From Symbiotaphrina buchneri (Eukaryota; Ascomycota; Symbiotaphrinales; Symbiotaphrinaceae), in the NCBI GenBank assembly GCA_001599915.1, contig BCIG01000006.1, forward strand, positions 620,001-684,000: a stretch of 64,000 nucleotides of DNA. Reading direction: 5' to 3'. The translations under genes were made by a program, and so were the position numbers. The notes under the pieces were generated by a model. That model saw nothing but the letters and a program-made list of their open reading frames with translations. It searched no databases and was not told the origin of the DNA. Below are positions 46,583 through 57,025 of this stretch, in pieces. The first letter of the stretch is position 1. Every line of letters begins with the position of its first letter.

Positions 46583-47006
46583 ACCTGCAGCTGGCGATTC
46601 CTTGAGGTACTCGAACGCTCCGGGAAAGGTGTACTACAATGGGCCTGTTTTCGAGGCGTTGACGGCTTGTTCTTGGTGTATGGCATGCAACAGATACCCT
46701 TGTATTTTGGTAAGAAAGACCGGGAAGAGATAACCAGGTAGAAATAATTTCAAAAGATGTTGTCTGTAGGACAGTTCGAGGTGACGAATCCGCTCAGTGC
46801 TGCCCTCCCCTTACCCCTTTCTTCTTGAATGCGGAGTGATCAAGCGAGGCCTTGCGGGATGCTGACTAAACCTCCGCATTTTCACCGTCGACATACCCCC
46901 CCCCTCCCCTCCGCGTCTGGCGACAGACGACGTGCTGGTACCGTTTTCTGGGTCTAATTTCTTCGTTTTCAATTCGGTTGAGGCGTCAGGAACGCGGATT
47001 AGCAAG
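46583..47006. other. Intergenic, GCN2 to RBG2
   Basis: About 420 bases with the GCN2 3' region and the RBG2 promoter. A C-rich pyrimidine tract (about 46895-46912) lies some 100 bases before the RBG2 start. No gene. Confidence 0.5.
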
Positions 47007-48603
47007 ATGGTCAACATCACAGAGAAGATAAAAGAGTACCTATAGACCCATTCCCAAGTTGTGGTGGAGGCACACTGAGAGATGACACCAGGATCGAGGA
47101 GGAGATGAGAAGGACCCAGAGTGACCAACCCACCCATACTTCGCAGGATGTAGCTAACATCACCCAGAGAATAAGGCGACTGGTATGGCTCCCGGACCAA
47201 TATACATGACGGCCCCGCATTGACACTGCTCAGAATACCATCTTGGACTACTAAAAGGGTCCGTCGCTGTATGAAAAAGCTAGCTAGTATGCTCGATCTA
47301 ACCGGAGCAATAACAGAAAACTCGCACGTCTACGGGCACAACTACTCGAACCAGCTCCCGGGGCGTCATCTGGTGGAGGAGCTGGCTTCGATGTTAGTAA
47401 GAGCGGCGACGCTCGCATTGCCCTAGTCGGCTTTCCGTCAGTTGGGAAGTCAACTTTCCTGTCCAAGATCACCAAGACGAAGAGCGAGGTTGCAGCCTAT
47501 TCATTCACAACCCTTACTGCCATACCAGGTGTTCTGGAATATGGTGGAGCTGAGATACAGGTCCTGGACCTTCCCGGAATTATCGAAGGAGCATCGGAGG
47601 GCAAGGGCAGAGGAAGACAAGTTATTTCGGCAGCAAAGGTCGTGACCGTCTCCTCCCTTCAGCGAGGACATGTCGCTGACAGCCACACAGACCAGTGATC
47701 TCATTTTGATGGTCCTCGATGCGACGAAAAGAGCGGAACAAAGGGCGCTGCTAGAAGCCGAACTCGAGGCAGTAGGCATCAGGCTCAACCGAGAACCCCC
47801 GTATGGCCCTTACAGGATGACTGGCCATCCACTCGTCCATGTTGACCTTGCGCAGGAATATCTACCTCAAAGTCAAGAAAGCCGGCGGCATGAAGATTAC
47901 CTTTCAATCACCGCCGAAGAACCTGGACGAGAAAATGCTCTACAACATCCTTCGAGACTACAAATATCTAAATTGCGAGGTGCTTGTGCGAGATGAGAAC
48001 GGTAGGTAGTCCGCCATTAGGGCTATCATCAGTGCGAGCCTTGAGTCGGCTAATTTCAACACCAGCCACGGTGGATGATTTCATTGACGTGATCATGAAA
48101 GACCATCGGAAATATATCAAATGGTGAGCGAGCCATCAGCTTCTTGGTGAAAGAATTTGCTGACAGGCAGTGCAGCCTCTACGTGTATAACAAAATAGAC
48201 AGCGTATCGATCGAATTTCTTGACAAATTAGCACGAGAGCCCCACACCGTGGTCATGAGCTGCGAGCTAGACCTTGGCATACGAGACGTCGTTGACCGCT
48301 GCTGGCAGGAGCTGCGGCTGATCAGGATATACACGAAGAGGTAATGCTAAGCATGGCCTCTGATATTGGTGCCCTGGACTGACTTTCCGGCTCAGGAAAG
48401 GAGAGAATCCGGACTTTAGCGAGGCGCTCATCGTCCGAAACCAGTCGACCATTGAAGATGTATGCGACCAGGTCCATCGCACGCTCAAGGAGAACTTCAA
48501 GTATGCGTTAGTGTGGGGTGCCAGCGCAAGGCACGTCCCTCAGCGAGTGGGATTGAGTCATGTGGTGGCCGATGAGGACGTCGTGTCGATTGTAGCCAAA
48601 TAA
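47007..48603 (+). CDS. RBG2: DRG-family GTPase Rbg2 (DRG2 type)
   Basis: Ribosome-associated TRAFAC GTPase of about 375 residues in roughly nine short exons. The start ATG 47007 gives [10 protein letters not shown], then small exons add [14 protein letters not shown] and EYHLGLLKG, then [13 protein letters not shown] motifs: G1 [10 protein letters not shown]3 DLPGIIEG, G4 NKID, with [16 protein letters not shown] between. The TGS domain ends in [18 protein letters not shown]. Residues such as [20 protein letters not shown], the [11 protein letters not shown] segment and PQRVGL favour DRG2/Rbg2 over DRG1/Rbg1. In yeast Rbg2 pairs with the RWD protein Gir2, which can compete with Gcn2 for Gcn1. 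It is notable that it sits directly downstream of GCN2 here. The GTPase call is firm; the subfamily call is good. Confidence 0.9.
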
Positions 48604-48695
48604 TGATGATAATAATGACATACCTTCCAGTCTCCACGTACGATCATGATGATGGTGAGGATGGTTCATATTTCGCAAATCAGGGCTCGCTGGGT

Positions 48696-48760
48696 GGATT
48701 GGATTGGATAAGATAAGATAAGATAGTGGAAGATAACAGCTTCATCTTATCTGCCGATAG
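48696..48760. promoter_or_regulatory. Cluster of GATA sites
   Basis: GATAA or GATAG at 48707-48711, 48712-48716, 48717-48721, 48722-48726 and 48132-type spacing at 48732-48736, plus GATAG at 48756-48760; TTATC (GATAA on the minus strand) at 48147-type position 48747-48751. The first four are in tandem at five-base spacing after two GGATT units. Fungal GATA factors (AreA, SreA, NsdD types) bind HGATAR pairs. Whether it acts on SIS1 or RBG2 is not shown. Confidence 0.5.
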
Positions 48761-48778
48761 CCGGGGGCAGCTACCAAA

Positions 48779-48796
48779 GAAGCTTCTCGATGCTTC
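48779..48796. promoter_or_regulatory. Heat-shock element upstream of SIS1
   Basis: Reads GAAGCTTCTCGATGCTTC: alternating GAA, TTC, GAT, TTC cores, each separated by exactly two bases. Three of four cores are perfect. This is the spacing bound by trimeric heat-shock factor. It lies about 430 bases upstream of the SIS1 start; SIS1 is an Hsf1 target in yeast. Function here is inferred. Confidence 0.6.
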
Positions 48797-49078
48797 TGTG
48801 TGCCACATGTGCAGGCGACGTCAGTCACCCCACGGCCCCCCAGTCGACGCACCGCAGCGGCCAGGAAAGGCAAGTCAAAGTGAATCGACGCGACCGATTG
48901 CCCGGCACAGAGCACAGGGCAATGACTGGCTACTATTTTCTTTGACATTCCTCTAGCTCCTTCGACTGTCTTCCCACCACCCAACCTGAGGCTTGCTACG
49001 TACCTCCCTTTGTACGGTGTACTCGTACCCTCTTACTTCTACCCTCTTTCCCTGCTCCACCCAGTTCCATCACTCTCT

Positions 49079-49103
49079 CACACACACCACACACTACACA
49101 CAC
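49079..49103 (+). repeat. CA-rich simple repeat in SIS1 leader
   Basis: Interrupted CA/ACAC run followed by further CA-rich sequence, about 130 bases before the SIS1 start. Probably part of the untranslated leader; no function shown. Confidence 0.5.
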
Positions 49104-49226
49104 TTACATACGCAAACAGACAAGCACATACCTCCATTGTCTATACCTTCGACGCCGTACTCGTCTCATACGCATACGCAAATACAGAATTGCTTCTCGA
49201 CTGCCATTATAATCTAATTGACAGCC

Positions 49227-50539
49227 ATGGTAGCGGAGACCAAGCTATATGATGTGTTGGGTATCAAGCCTGACGCTTCCGCAGATGAGATCAAGAAAGC
49301 CTATCGGTAAGTCTATGGCTCCTCCTCGCAATGCAGCCGTCATTGATGACTAGGACTAATTGTTGGGTAGAAAAGGTGCATTAAAAAATCATCCTGACAA
49401 GAACAAGGATGACCCAAAAGCTGGCGAGAGATTTAAGGGTGAGTAAGCGTGACAGTCATGTAGTGGACAAATCAGTTTGCTGACGGTCGTGCTTAGAGAT
49501 ATCCGAAGCATTCCAGATCCTGAGTGATCCCGAGAAGCGCAAGACCTACGACCAATACGGACTGGAATTCCTTCTACGGGGCGGTGCTCCACCACCAGAG
49601 GGTGCCGGACAAGATGGCTTCCAAGGTGGTGGTTTCCCTGGCGGGTTTGCCGGCTTCGGCGGCATGCCAGGTGGTGGAGGAATGCCTGGCGGTGCCCGCA
49701 CCTTCCACTTTTCTACGGGCGGAAATGGAGCCGGAGGATTCTCGTTCAGCAACCCTGAGAGTATCTTCAGCGAGTTCTTCCGTCAACAAGGCGGCGCGGG
49801 CATGGCAGGCGACGATGACGATGATATCTTCAGCCAATTTGGCGGCCTTGGCGGCGGTGGAGCGAAAGGTGGCCGTCCTAGTGGCGGTTTTCGCACAGGC
49901 GGTGCGCGTTTCAATGACATGAATGGCGGTCATAGCCGGCAGCCGACGCCAGAGGTCAGCGTGGTGGAGAGACCTCTACCACTCACTCTTGAGGAATTGT
50001 ACTCGGGAACTCAGAAGAAGATGAAAATAAAGCGGAAGACTTTCGATCAGACCGGGAAGAGAACTGTCCAGGACAAGATCTTGGAGATGACCATAAAACC
50101 TGGTCTCAAGGCGGGTAGCAAGATCAAGTTCAAGGGTGTGGGCGATCAGGAAGAAGGCGGCATGCAAGACTTGCATTTCATTGTCACACAGGTATGATAC
50201 TTCCCCAGTTGGCGTTCTTCCAACAATGAGCTAACTTGTCTTCAGAAAGAACACCCTTATTTGAAGCGCGAAGATGATAACGTGCGAACGAAGATCGAAT
50301 TGTCACTCAAAGAAGCCCTGACAGGTTGGAGGCGGACTGTTACAACGATAGACGGAAAGAAACTGGAGATCCAGAGGGCTGGGCCGACTCCTCCAGGCTT
50401 CGAAGAGCGCTTCCCCAACCTGGGAATGCCAAAGAGCAAGAACCCATCAGAAAGGGGTGACTTCATTGTGGAAGTCAAGGTGGCTTTCCCGAAGAGCTTG
50501 ACTGCTGCCCAGAAGGAGAAATTGAAGGAGATCCTATGA
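49227..50539 (+). CDS. SIS1: Type II J-domain co-chaperone Sis1
   Basis: Hsp40 partner of cytosolic/nuclear Hsp70, about 375 residues, four exons. The J domain starts LYDVLGIKPDASADEIKKAYR and contains the HPD motif (NHPDKNKD) in exon 2. It is followed by a Gly/Phe/Met-rich region (about residues 75-180) without the CxxCxGxG zinc finger, so class II (Sis1/DNAJB) not Ydj1. The two C-terminal beta-domains read PLPLTLEELYSGTQKKMKI, IKPGLKAGSKIKFKGVGDQ and, after an intron, KEHPYLKREDDN; a dimerisation tail ends SLTAAQKEKLKEIL. The promoter holds a heat-shock element and GATA sites. Convergent with UREF. Confidence 0.95.
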
Positions 50540-50769
50540 GGATAAGGAGATTGTACCAACTTTTGCACAACTTCTTCAGGTGTAATGCATCATGTGTAAT
50601 GCATCACGGCATTGGATGTTTCGATGGAGCAATGTTATTGGACGGCGTTTGAATCATGCATACCAGGACGGCGCACATTATGGAGATGGGGTATTCTGTT
50701 AGATAGAACAATTGCCTGCATGCACGACCCCACGGTCACTGCAGGTGTCATGTTATTCGAATTCAAAAC

Positions 50770-51657
50770 TTATGAATTGAAGATTCTGCTGTAAAGCAAT
50801 TCATGCCGTCCGAGCCAGAGGTCCATCAGCGGCACCAATTGGCCTGCATTCTCCACGGTGATATCCCAGTTGCTCTGGAGCACACTTGTCAGGGCGGTCT
50901 GTAGCAGGGAACTGGCCAGGATCCCTTGCGCTTGGTACGGACCCATGACGAATGCCCGCACCGCCGCGCTCAGCAAGGCCTTGACATGGTTCATGAGGTA
51001 GATATAGACGCTCTGGTAGGCGGATAATCCCATCGCCGCCGTCACCGCACCCCAAAGCGGGGCCAGGTGTCCGTTAGCTGGCAGGTCCCACGCATCGCCG
51101 CCTGCACCGGAGGGTGCTCTTAGCAGGAGGCGGAAGTTCTCCAAGGCCGCCGCGGTCCTGCCATCCACCTGTTCCACCCGGAAGCAGCGCTCCCACAGGC
51201 TCAGCAGGGCGCGTCCCTGCGCGACGGACGCTCGTCGGGCCACCGTACACGGGGTGGAAGCGTCAAGGTCGTTGTCCAAGGCCGGCAGGGCATCGGGGTC
51301 ATCATGTGCCGAGCGGACGTACGGCACGGTCGCTCGCGCGAACGAGTTCAAGGACAGCGACAGGAAGCGGTGGAAGTTGGGCGGGCGCGGATGGTGCGCC
51401 AGATACGACTCCAATCCACTAGAGAAGGCGAAGGAGCCAAGGGGCAAGGCGGAATCGGAGAGGAGCAAGATCGCATGGTATGACACTGTATTTCCTAGGC
51501 CGCTGCTGGGCGATTCCGAGCTTGAAGGAGCGGTAACCGTCGTCTCCGCCCTCCCCCTGGTCGAGCAGGCCGCTTCGGGTCGTTGCTCTGTCGAGCCAAG
51601 CTCATTCGCCAGAGAGGGTTCCTTTGTTTCCTCTGCGGAGAGGACACGCGGTGTCAT
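50770..51657 (-). CDS. ureF: Urease accessory protein UreF
   Basis: Member of the UreD-UreF-UreG nickel-insertion complex that activates urease; 295 residues, no intron. The signature block is LLLSDSALPLGSFAFSSGLESYLAH (cited in parts: SDSALPLGSFAFSSG), followed by helical sequence: LSLNSFARATVPYV, RRASVAQGRALLSLWERCF, GAVTAAMGLSAYQSV, and MNHVKALLSAAVRAFVMG. The C-terminus ends LGRHELLYSRIFNS. The first ATG in frame is at 51657; the open frame extends to a TTG at 51702 that I do not use. The first 60 residues are poorly conserved. Divergent from COQ8 with about 300 bases between starts. No other urease gene is in the window, as usual in fungi. Confidence 0.92.
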   Translation of the reverse strand: MTPRVLSAEETKEPSLANELGSTEQRPEAACSTRGRAETTVTAPSSSESPSSGLGNTVSYHAILLLSDSALPLGSFAFSSGLESYLAHHPRPPNFHRFLSLSLNSFARATVPYVRSAHDDPDALPALDNDLDASTPCTVARRASVAQGRALLSLWERCFRVEQVDGRTAAALENFRLLLRAPSGAGGDAWDLPANGHLAPLWGAVTAAMGLSAYQSVYIYLMNHVKALLSAAVRAFVMGPYQAQGILASSLLQTALTSVLQSNWDITVENAGQLVPLMDLWLGRHELLYSRIFNS

Positions 51658-51959
51658 GTCATTGGGATTGGAGCTCACCGGAGGAGAGTTGCAGAAGCAC
51701 AAGGCCCGAAGCTCAATTCATTCGGGCTTTGCTGCGGACGGGGCGGGGCGGAGCGGAATTGAGAGTGGAGTGGAGCGGATACAATTTACGGAAGTTGCCG
51801 TATAGAAATGTCGAAGAAGAGTCTAGGATCATTACCTGCCCGGCTGCAAACAAAAGCAGAGAATGCTAAAGGTGCTCATTCCTCCAACGATGCCACTCTC
51901 TTGCGGTCTGGCCCGATGATGGGCTTCTATGGCCTCAACCTGCCGTCTGACAATTTCCA
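51658..51959. promoter_or_regulatory. Divergent promoter region UREF / COQ8
   Basis: About 300 bases between divergent starts. An ATG at 51808 opens a 90-codon frame that overlaps the COQ8 start in another frame; it could be an upstream ORF of COQ8 but has no recognisable product. Confidence 0.4.
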
Positions 51960-54598
51960 ATGGCAGGTAAACGCCTCGTCGACCTTGCGGCACTGTTCGG
52001 CGCTGCCCGGGCCGTGGCCCGTCAACATGCGGCCGTCCGCTCGAAGGAATGGGACACTTACACCAGGTCTTCCACGGTAGCAAGGGCGGTTAAGAGTCAG
52101 ACGGATAGGGTGACTCTCACAGCTCAGGCGGCTTCAGCAATTGCTCGCCGAATGAACGAGGCTCCGTCGTCTTCCAGTCCCCGCCCATCACCCGCGCACG
52201 ATCGAAGTGAGGCTGATGGCCAGTCTGGAACCGTACCAAGGACCGAGGGGGTCAAGGATGCAGCATCCAAGAGCCAACCCAGGGAGGGTCTTCAGGAAGA
52301 TTGCTTTTACGGGAGGTCCCAGGCCAAGAGCTCGCCGGCTAGCCCACCTCCCGAGGATTTGAAGGTCCAACAAACGCAGCCTTCACAGGCCCCTCTTCCG
52401 GATGGGACTATACCCCCGACGGCTTCCGGCTCAAGAGCAGCACATCGGCCAGAACCAGATGAAGCCCGAAGACTGCAACGCGCGGCGGAAGCTCAGATAC
52501 CATCTGAGGTTGCAAGACAGGCTGCGGATACTTCTAATAGCGCACTTGGGGACCACTTCTATGCACCGTCACCCACCTCCGAGACAGTGCTTTCAAGCCT
52601 CCCAAGGGTCAAGGTGCCAAAGCATACAGAGGGCATGCCGGGAAATGTCAAGGATGGTGAAATCAACAGTGACATCTACAATAGGAGTACGGACCATGAC
52701 ACGCGAGCCCTCGAGGAGCCCGGTCAAGGAGGGAGCATAGACACAGCGATATTTCACAGCCCTAGGGTTGCCAAGCTACTTGGTGGTGATGTCCAGTCGA
52801 AGAAGAATCCATACCGCAAAACATATGACCAAGATCGACCCGCAAGATCCGGTGCGAAGGCGGACTCTGTCGTCAATTTACCTGGATCATCAACTTCATC
52901 TGCTTCTACCGGAACCGATCTTCAGAACCATGCCGATCCAGTAGAAGTACCCCCTGTTGTGGGCCTGAAGCAGGATGAAGACCTACATGAGCTGGCGTCC
53001 GAAATTGCAGCAGAAAGTCATGCTGCGACTCCAGAGGTACAGTACACCTCGGTGGCCTTTTGTGGCGTGCATGTACCTAGGGCAGAGGCTAAATTTGAAT
53101 AGATAACAAATGAACTTGGCCAGCAGTCAAGCGACACTCCATACCAGATGAGGGAGTCTTCTGTTCCCTCGTCTCGTCTCGGCCGTCTTTGGCACTATGG
53201 CGGTCTAGCTACCGGAATGGCGTTAGGAGCCGTCAGTGAAAGCTTCCGTCGCGTAGCCGGTAGCAGTGCGGGCACTGGAGGGTCGCTGATGCTCAGTGCC
53301 GGCAACATGGACAGGCTCGTTGCGAAGCTTTCCAGAATGCGGGGAGCCGCGTTAAAACTTGGGCAGATGATGAGCTTTCAGGGTCGGTCCAAGCTGCTCG
53401 CTCTTATGTTACTGGAGCGTTATAAGTCGATGCTGACGCTTCGATAGACTCCAAGTTGTTGCCCGCCACGGTCCAGGAAGTGCTCCAGCGAGTACAGGAC
53501 AGCGCCGACTATATGCCCGCTTCCCAAAGGGACAAGGTCCTGGCGGCGAATTTGGGAAACGACTGGCGGGACCTGTTCAGCTCGTTTGAAGAGGTCCCTA
53601 TGGCTGCAGCGTCTATCGGACAAGTCCACGGAGCCGTGCTGAGGTCTACGGGTCAACGTGTTGCCGTGAAAGTCCAGTATCCCGGAGTAGCAGACTCCAT
53701 TGACTCTGACTTGAACAATCTATCCCTCCTACTTACGGCTTCGCGGCTTCTGCCGAAAGGACTCTATCTCGACAGGACAATTGCAAACGCCCGTACAGAG
53801 TTGGGTTGGGAGTGCGATTACATCCGTGAGGCGGAATGTGCGAAGAGGTACAAGGAACTGTTGCAGGACGATCAGGAGGTATACGTGGTGCCGGACATCA
53901 TCGACGAGGCTTCGGGAAAGCAGGTTCTGACAATGACGAGGATGGACGGGGTGGGCGTGACGAAGGTGCAGGGTTTATCTCAAGAACAAAAAGACTGGAT
54001 TGGCACACAGATCCTTCGTCTCTGTTTGAGGGAGATCACCGATTTCAAGTTTATGCAGACCGATCCCAATTGGACGAATTTCCTCTATAATCGCCAAACA
54101 AACAAGGTGAGCTCTCGGCTCGTTGTTTCTGTATGTCTCGGCTATTCTAACCAACTCCTCCAGCTCGAGCTCCTTGACTTTGGAGCTTCGCGAGACTATC
54201 CGGATCGGTTCATCGATCCATACGTCAACATCCTCCTTGCTGCCTCGCGCAATGACCGCGACACATGTCGTGACCTTTCCATTCAGCTAGGCTATCTGAC
54301 TGGACATGAAAGCCAGACGATGCTCAATGCGCATGTGAACTCGATCCTCACACTAGCAGAGCCCTTCCGCGAATCGTCGCCGGAGGTCTATGACTTCCGC
54401 CAGCAGACTATAACGGACCGGGTGAAGGAGCTTATCCCAATCATGGTGCGAGAAAGACTTGCACCGCCACCGGAGGAAACATACAGTCTGCATAGGAAGC
54501 TCAGCGGGGCTTTCTTGCTGTGCGCTAGACTCGGTAGCAGGGTGTCGTGCCGGAGTCTATTCCGGGATGCCATGCATAAAGCAAAAGTTGGTCCGTAG
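51960..54598 (+). CDS. COQ8: Mitochondrial atypical kinase Coq8 (ABC1/ADCK3)
   Basis: UbiB-family ATPase/kinase supporting the coenzyme Q synthome on the mitochondrial inner membrane. About 815 residues, four exons. N-terminus MAGKRLVDLAALFGAARAVARQ is amphipathic. A long poorly conserved Ser/Pro/Gln-rich linker spans about residues 60-385. The core has SSRLGRLWHYGGLATGMALG, the KxGQ motif (ALKLGQMMSFQ, then DSK after an intron), the Ala-rich loop AAASIGQVHG, VAVKVQYPGV, GWECDYIREAE, FMQTDPNWTNFLY and LLDFGASRDY. Introns: about 53036-53103, 53388-53448, 54108-54164. The start is ATG 51960. The linker is much longer than in yeast Coq8 (501 aa total), though similar extensions occur in filamentous fungi to my knowledge. 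Convergent with ESS2 at only about 100 bases. Confidence 0.92.
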
Positions 54599-54698
54599 GA
54601 CTATGTTGTTATTGTAATATAATGTATCATAGCATGCATCGGTGGGAGTATCATCTCCAGGGTATCAAGAAAAAGGGAATTCGTAAGGTTGCTGTTCA

Positions 54699-56114
54699 CT
54701 ACTCGACTCTCTTTTGCGCGCGTGGTGTGGGTGTCCATCGATGTCGGAGGCTACTGCCAGCGGTCTTGGAGGCGATCTGGGTCCGGCCATCAAAGGCTCC
54801 AGAGATGCCCAAGGCGGACGTACCGACCCGGCTGAATAGTCTCTGCGCAGCCGGAGTAAGGTTACCCGTCCCCACTCGAGGACTGCTCATGAATTTGGGT
54901 GTAGGTGTCTTCTGCGGGGCCCCTTTTCCGCTCGGCCCAGGTACCTGCTTCTTGCTTTTGCTCGCCTTCTCCACCATCCTATGATGTAGGGTCTCTCTCT
55001 TACTCTGCTCCCGGATCTTGAAGGGGTTGGGTGTCTTATCCACGTTCTCGCCCAGTAACAGCGGGGAACCATCCAGCGTACCCCACGTGAGAGGCGGAGC
55101 CCCTAACTCGCTGGGCGAAGGCGATGGAGCATCATCAACGAATGAATATCCGTTTACTCTGGGCGTCTCCCCGCCGCTGAAACCTGGTTCCGAGTCTGTG
55201 GCTCGTGGTCGACCAGCAATAGCATCTTGAACAGCTGAAAGGGATGGAGAAGGCGGCACATCGCCAGTAGAGGGTGGAGGAGGTGGCGGCATACGAGTGT
55301 TGTCGTATGCCACAGCCTTTGGTGGTGCTCTAGACTCGGCCTCCGCCCGCTGTTGAACGGTCTGAAGTCCTGCATCTTCGATCCCATCTCCGGAGAACAT
55401 GAGGGTATTGGCCGGATTCGAGACTTTCCAGGCATCTGGCATAGCTTTTCTTTTGTCCTTATCAGCGGCCTTGACGGTGGTGAGCTGCCCTTCATTGCCT
55501 GACGCCTGTGCTTCAAGTAGTTTGGCTTCCCGCTGTCTATGGGCGATCTGACGCGGCGCAGGAATCTTATTCCCAGCCCACATCCAAGCATATTTCTCCG
55601 CCCGTTTCTCATTGTGCTTGTCGAGTAAGGCGTTGAAAGACTCATTATCTTCGCTTGTGTATTTGGCCTGGAACGCGGAGAGGCTGAGATTCGTATCCAC
55701 CTCAGGTCGCTTCGTCGTACCTGTCGCCAGGGTAGAGGAGTCCGAGGTAACAGACATGGGTGTATCTCCCACAAATCCTGTCGGCGTCTGGTCCATACGC
55801 CTAGTGAAGCTCGTCCCGGTCCTCCCTCTGCTTCTTCGTCCGTCGGGACCAGGCGTCATAATGTCCGTCAACTTCCTCCCCGCACTGGCGATCCACTCGC
55901 TGTCTTGAGATTCGAGAGCATCCAGATATTCTTGCTGTGACTGAGTCTCTAGGAGTCCCGGGAAGAAATCGCGGGCAATTATGTGTGAGAGGGCGTCGGT
56001 ATAGGTGTCTTCGTCCAGGACTTTGGATGGTCGTTTGATGCGTTTTGTAGGCGGAGGAGGCATCAGCTGGGAATCCTCTGCAGCACTTCGCTTTATCAGG
56101 GCTTGAGACGCCAT
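54699..56114 (-). CDS. ess2: Nuclear protein Ess2/DGCR14, spliceosome-associated
   Basis: Splicing factor family found in late spliceosomes (animal ESS2/DGCR14, fission yeast Bis1). 471 residues, single exon. The start ATG is 56114 (MASQALIKRSAAEDS); the open frame extends to a TTG at 56216 that is not used. Conserved blocks: SKVLDEDTYTDALSHIIARDFFPGL, cited in parts as DEDTYTDALSHIIARDFFPG; LSLSAFQAKYTSEDNESF; AEKYAWMWAGN; NTLMFSGDG; and LTWGTLDGSPLLL. The C-terminal TPAAQRLFSR block is also typical. Pro-rich linkers separate them. It shares a 236-base divergent promoter with POP8. Confidence 0.92.
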   Translation of the reverse strand: MASQALIKRSAAEDSQLMPPPPTKRIKRPSKVLDEDTYTDALSHIIARDFFPGLLETQSQQEYLDALESQDSEWIASAGRKLTDIMTPGPDGRRSRGRTGTSFTRRMDQTPTGFVGDTPMSVTSDSSTLATGTTKRPEVDTNLSLSAFQAKYTSEDNESFNALLDKHNEKRAEKYAWMWAGNKIPAPRQIAHRQREAKLLEAQASGNEGQLTTVKAADKDKRKAMPDAWKVSNPANTLMFSGDGIEDAGLQTVQQRAEAESRAPPKAVAYDNTRMPPPPPPSTGDVPPSPSLSAVQDAIAGRPRATDSEPGFSGGETPRVNGYSFVDDAPSPSPSELGAPPLTWGTLDGSPLLLGENVDKTPNPFKIREQSKRETLHHRMVEKASKSKKQVPGPSGKGAPQKTPTPKFMSSPRVGTGNLTPAAQRLFSRVGTSALGISGAFDGRTQIASKTAGSSLRHRWTPTPRAQKRVE

Positions 56115-56350
56115 GGCGAAGAGGGGTTCCGGTCCCGTTTCGGGGACCGATGATGATCGCGATGGTCGTGACAAGGTGTTGGAGGCGGGAGTGCAAGGCA
56201 GCAATGAAACCGTCAAGTGGGAACACAGAGAATCACTAAATGGAATGTCGGTTACGTAAGCGGCGAACCACCCACCCCCTACCCGCTTCGCCGCAATCCA
56301 CCTCCGGAACTCTTTTTCACCTTTGTATTAGGGTCTCCGCCTACTCAGAA

Positions 56351-56749
56351 ATGGGGGAAGGCGCGACAGACGAAGTAGTTGGTAAAGCGCACGATGTTCG
56401 CATCACCATTCGAAATACCACCTGGTCATATCTGCACCTGGAGCTCGTCACCACCACTCCAGCTCCGGCATTGGACGAGATCACAGCCCGCGCATATCTG
56501 ACCTCAGCGCTGCATCAATTCCTCGGTCTTACTGGCACGGCTATCCCTATTGATATCTTAAAGGTGACCGGCATTCACCTCTGGATTAGAGTGCCGACGG
56601 AAGATTACAGAGCCGTCATGGCTGCTGTGGGGGGTTGGATGGGCGGTTCTGAACCGCAGGGTTCGGTCGGATGGAGGATCAATGGTGATGGGAACTGGCT
56701 CACTGGTCTGCTAGGCAGATCACAGGAACAATCAGTCTGGGAGACCTGA
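56351..56749 (+). CDS. POP8: RNase P/MRP subunit Pop8
   Basis: Small protein subunit of RNase P and RNase MRP, which process pre-tRNA and pre-rRNA. 132 residues, no intron. An Alba/Pop5-like alpha-beta fold is suggested by DVRITIRNTTWSYLHLELV, cited partly as IRNTTWSYLHLEL, followed by LDEITARAYLTSALHQFLG, GTAIPIDILKV and WIRVPTEDYRAVMAAVGGW. The start is the ATG at 56351; in-frame upstream codons lack an ATG near the promoter. Divergent from ESS2, convergent with PPT1. Pop5/Rpp14 is the alternative, but the length and block order fit Pop8. Confidence 0.85.
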   Translation: MGEGATDEVVGKAHDVRITIRNTTWSYLHLELVTTTPAPALDEITARAYLTSALHQFLGLTGTAIPIDILKVTGIHLWIRVPTEDYRAVMAAVGGWMGGSEPQGSVGWRINGDGNWLTGLLGRSQEQSVWET

Positions 56750-57025
56750 GAATCTGTGGCACAAAGATGCCCAACTTGGCGCCCGCCTGCCGACGAGCAT
56801 CGGCTCCGAAGATTGGATTGAAGCATCCCAAACGGGGTGCACTTGCGGCATGATATACCAACTTAGTGTACAAATCTCTCAAGATCCGCCCAACACCATC
56901 CAGAAATTGCGGATATGCCAAATGCAAATACGCCATGCATATGCAACTCAGAATCCCCACGGAGTCACTCAAGCTATGCAGGTCAAAACGCCGATGGTCC
57001 CAGGCACATCTAATCATATGACATT

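Larger units (their letters stand above)
48604..49226. other. Intergenic, RBG2 to SIS1 with promoter elements
   Basis: About 620 bases holding the RBG2 3' end and the SIS1 promoter. It contains a GATA-site cluster (48696-48760), a heat-shock element (48779-48796) and a CA-rich stretch in the probable 5' leader (49079-49103). No gene seen. Confidence 0.6.

Noticed and set aside
46895-46912. C-rich tract before RBG2 as a regulatory element
   Set aside because: Plain homopyrimidine run, common in fungal promoters; no specific motif.
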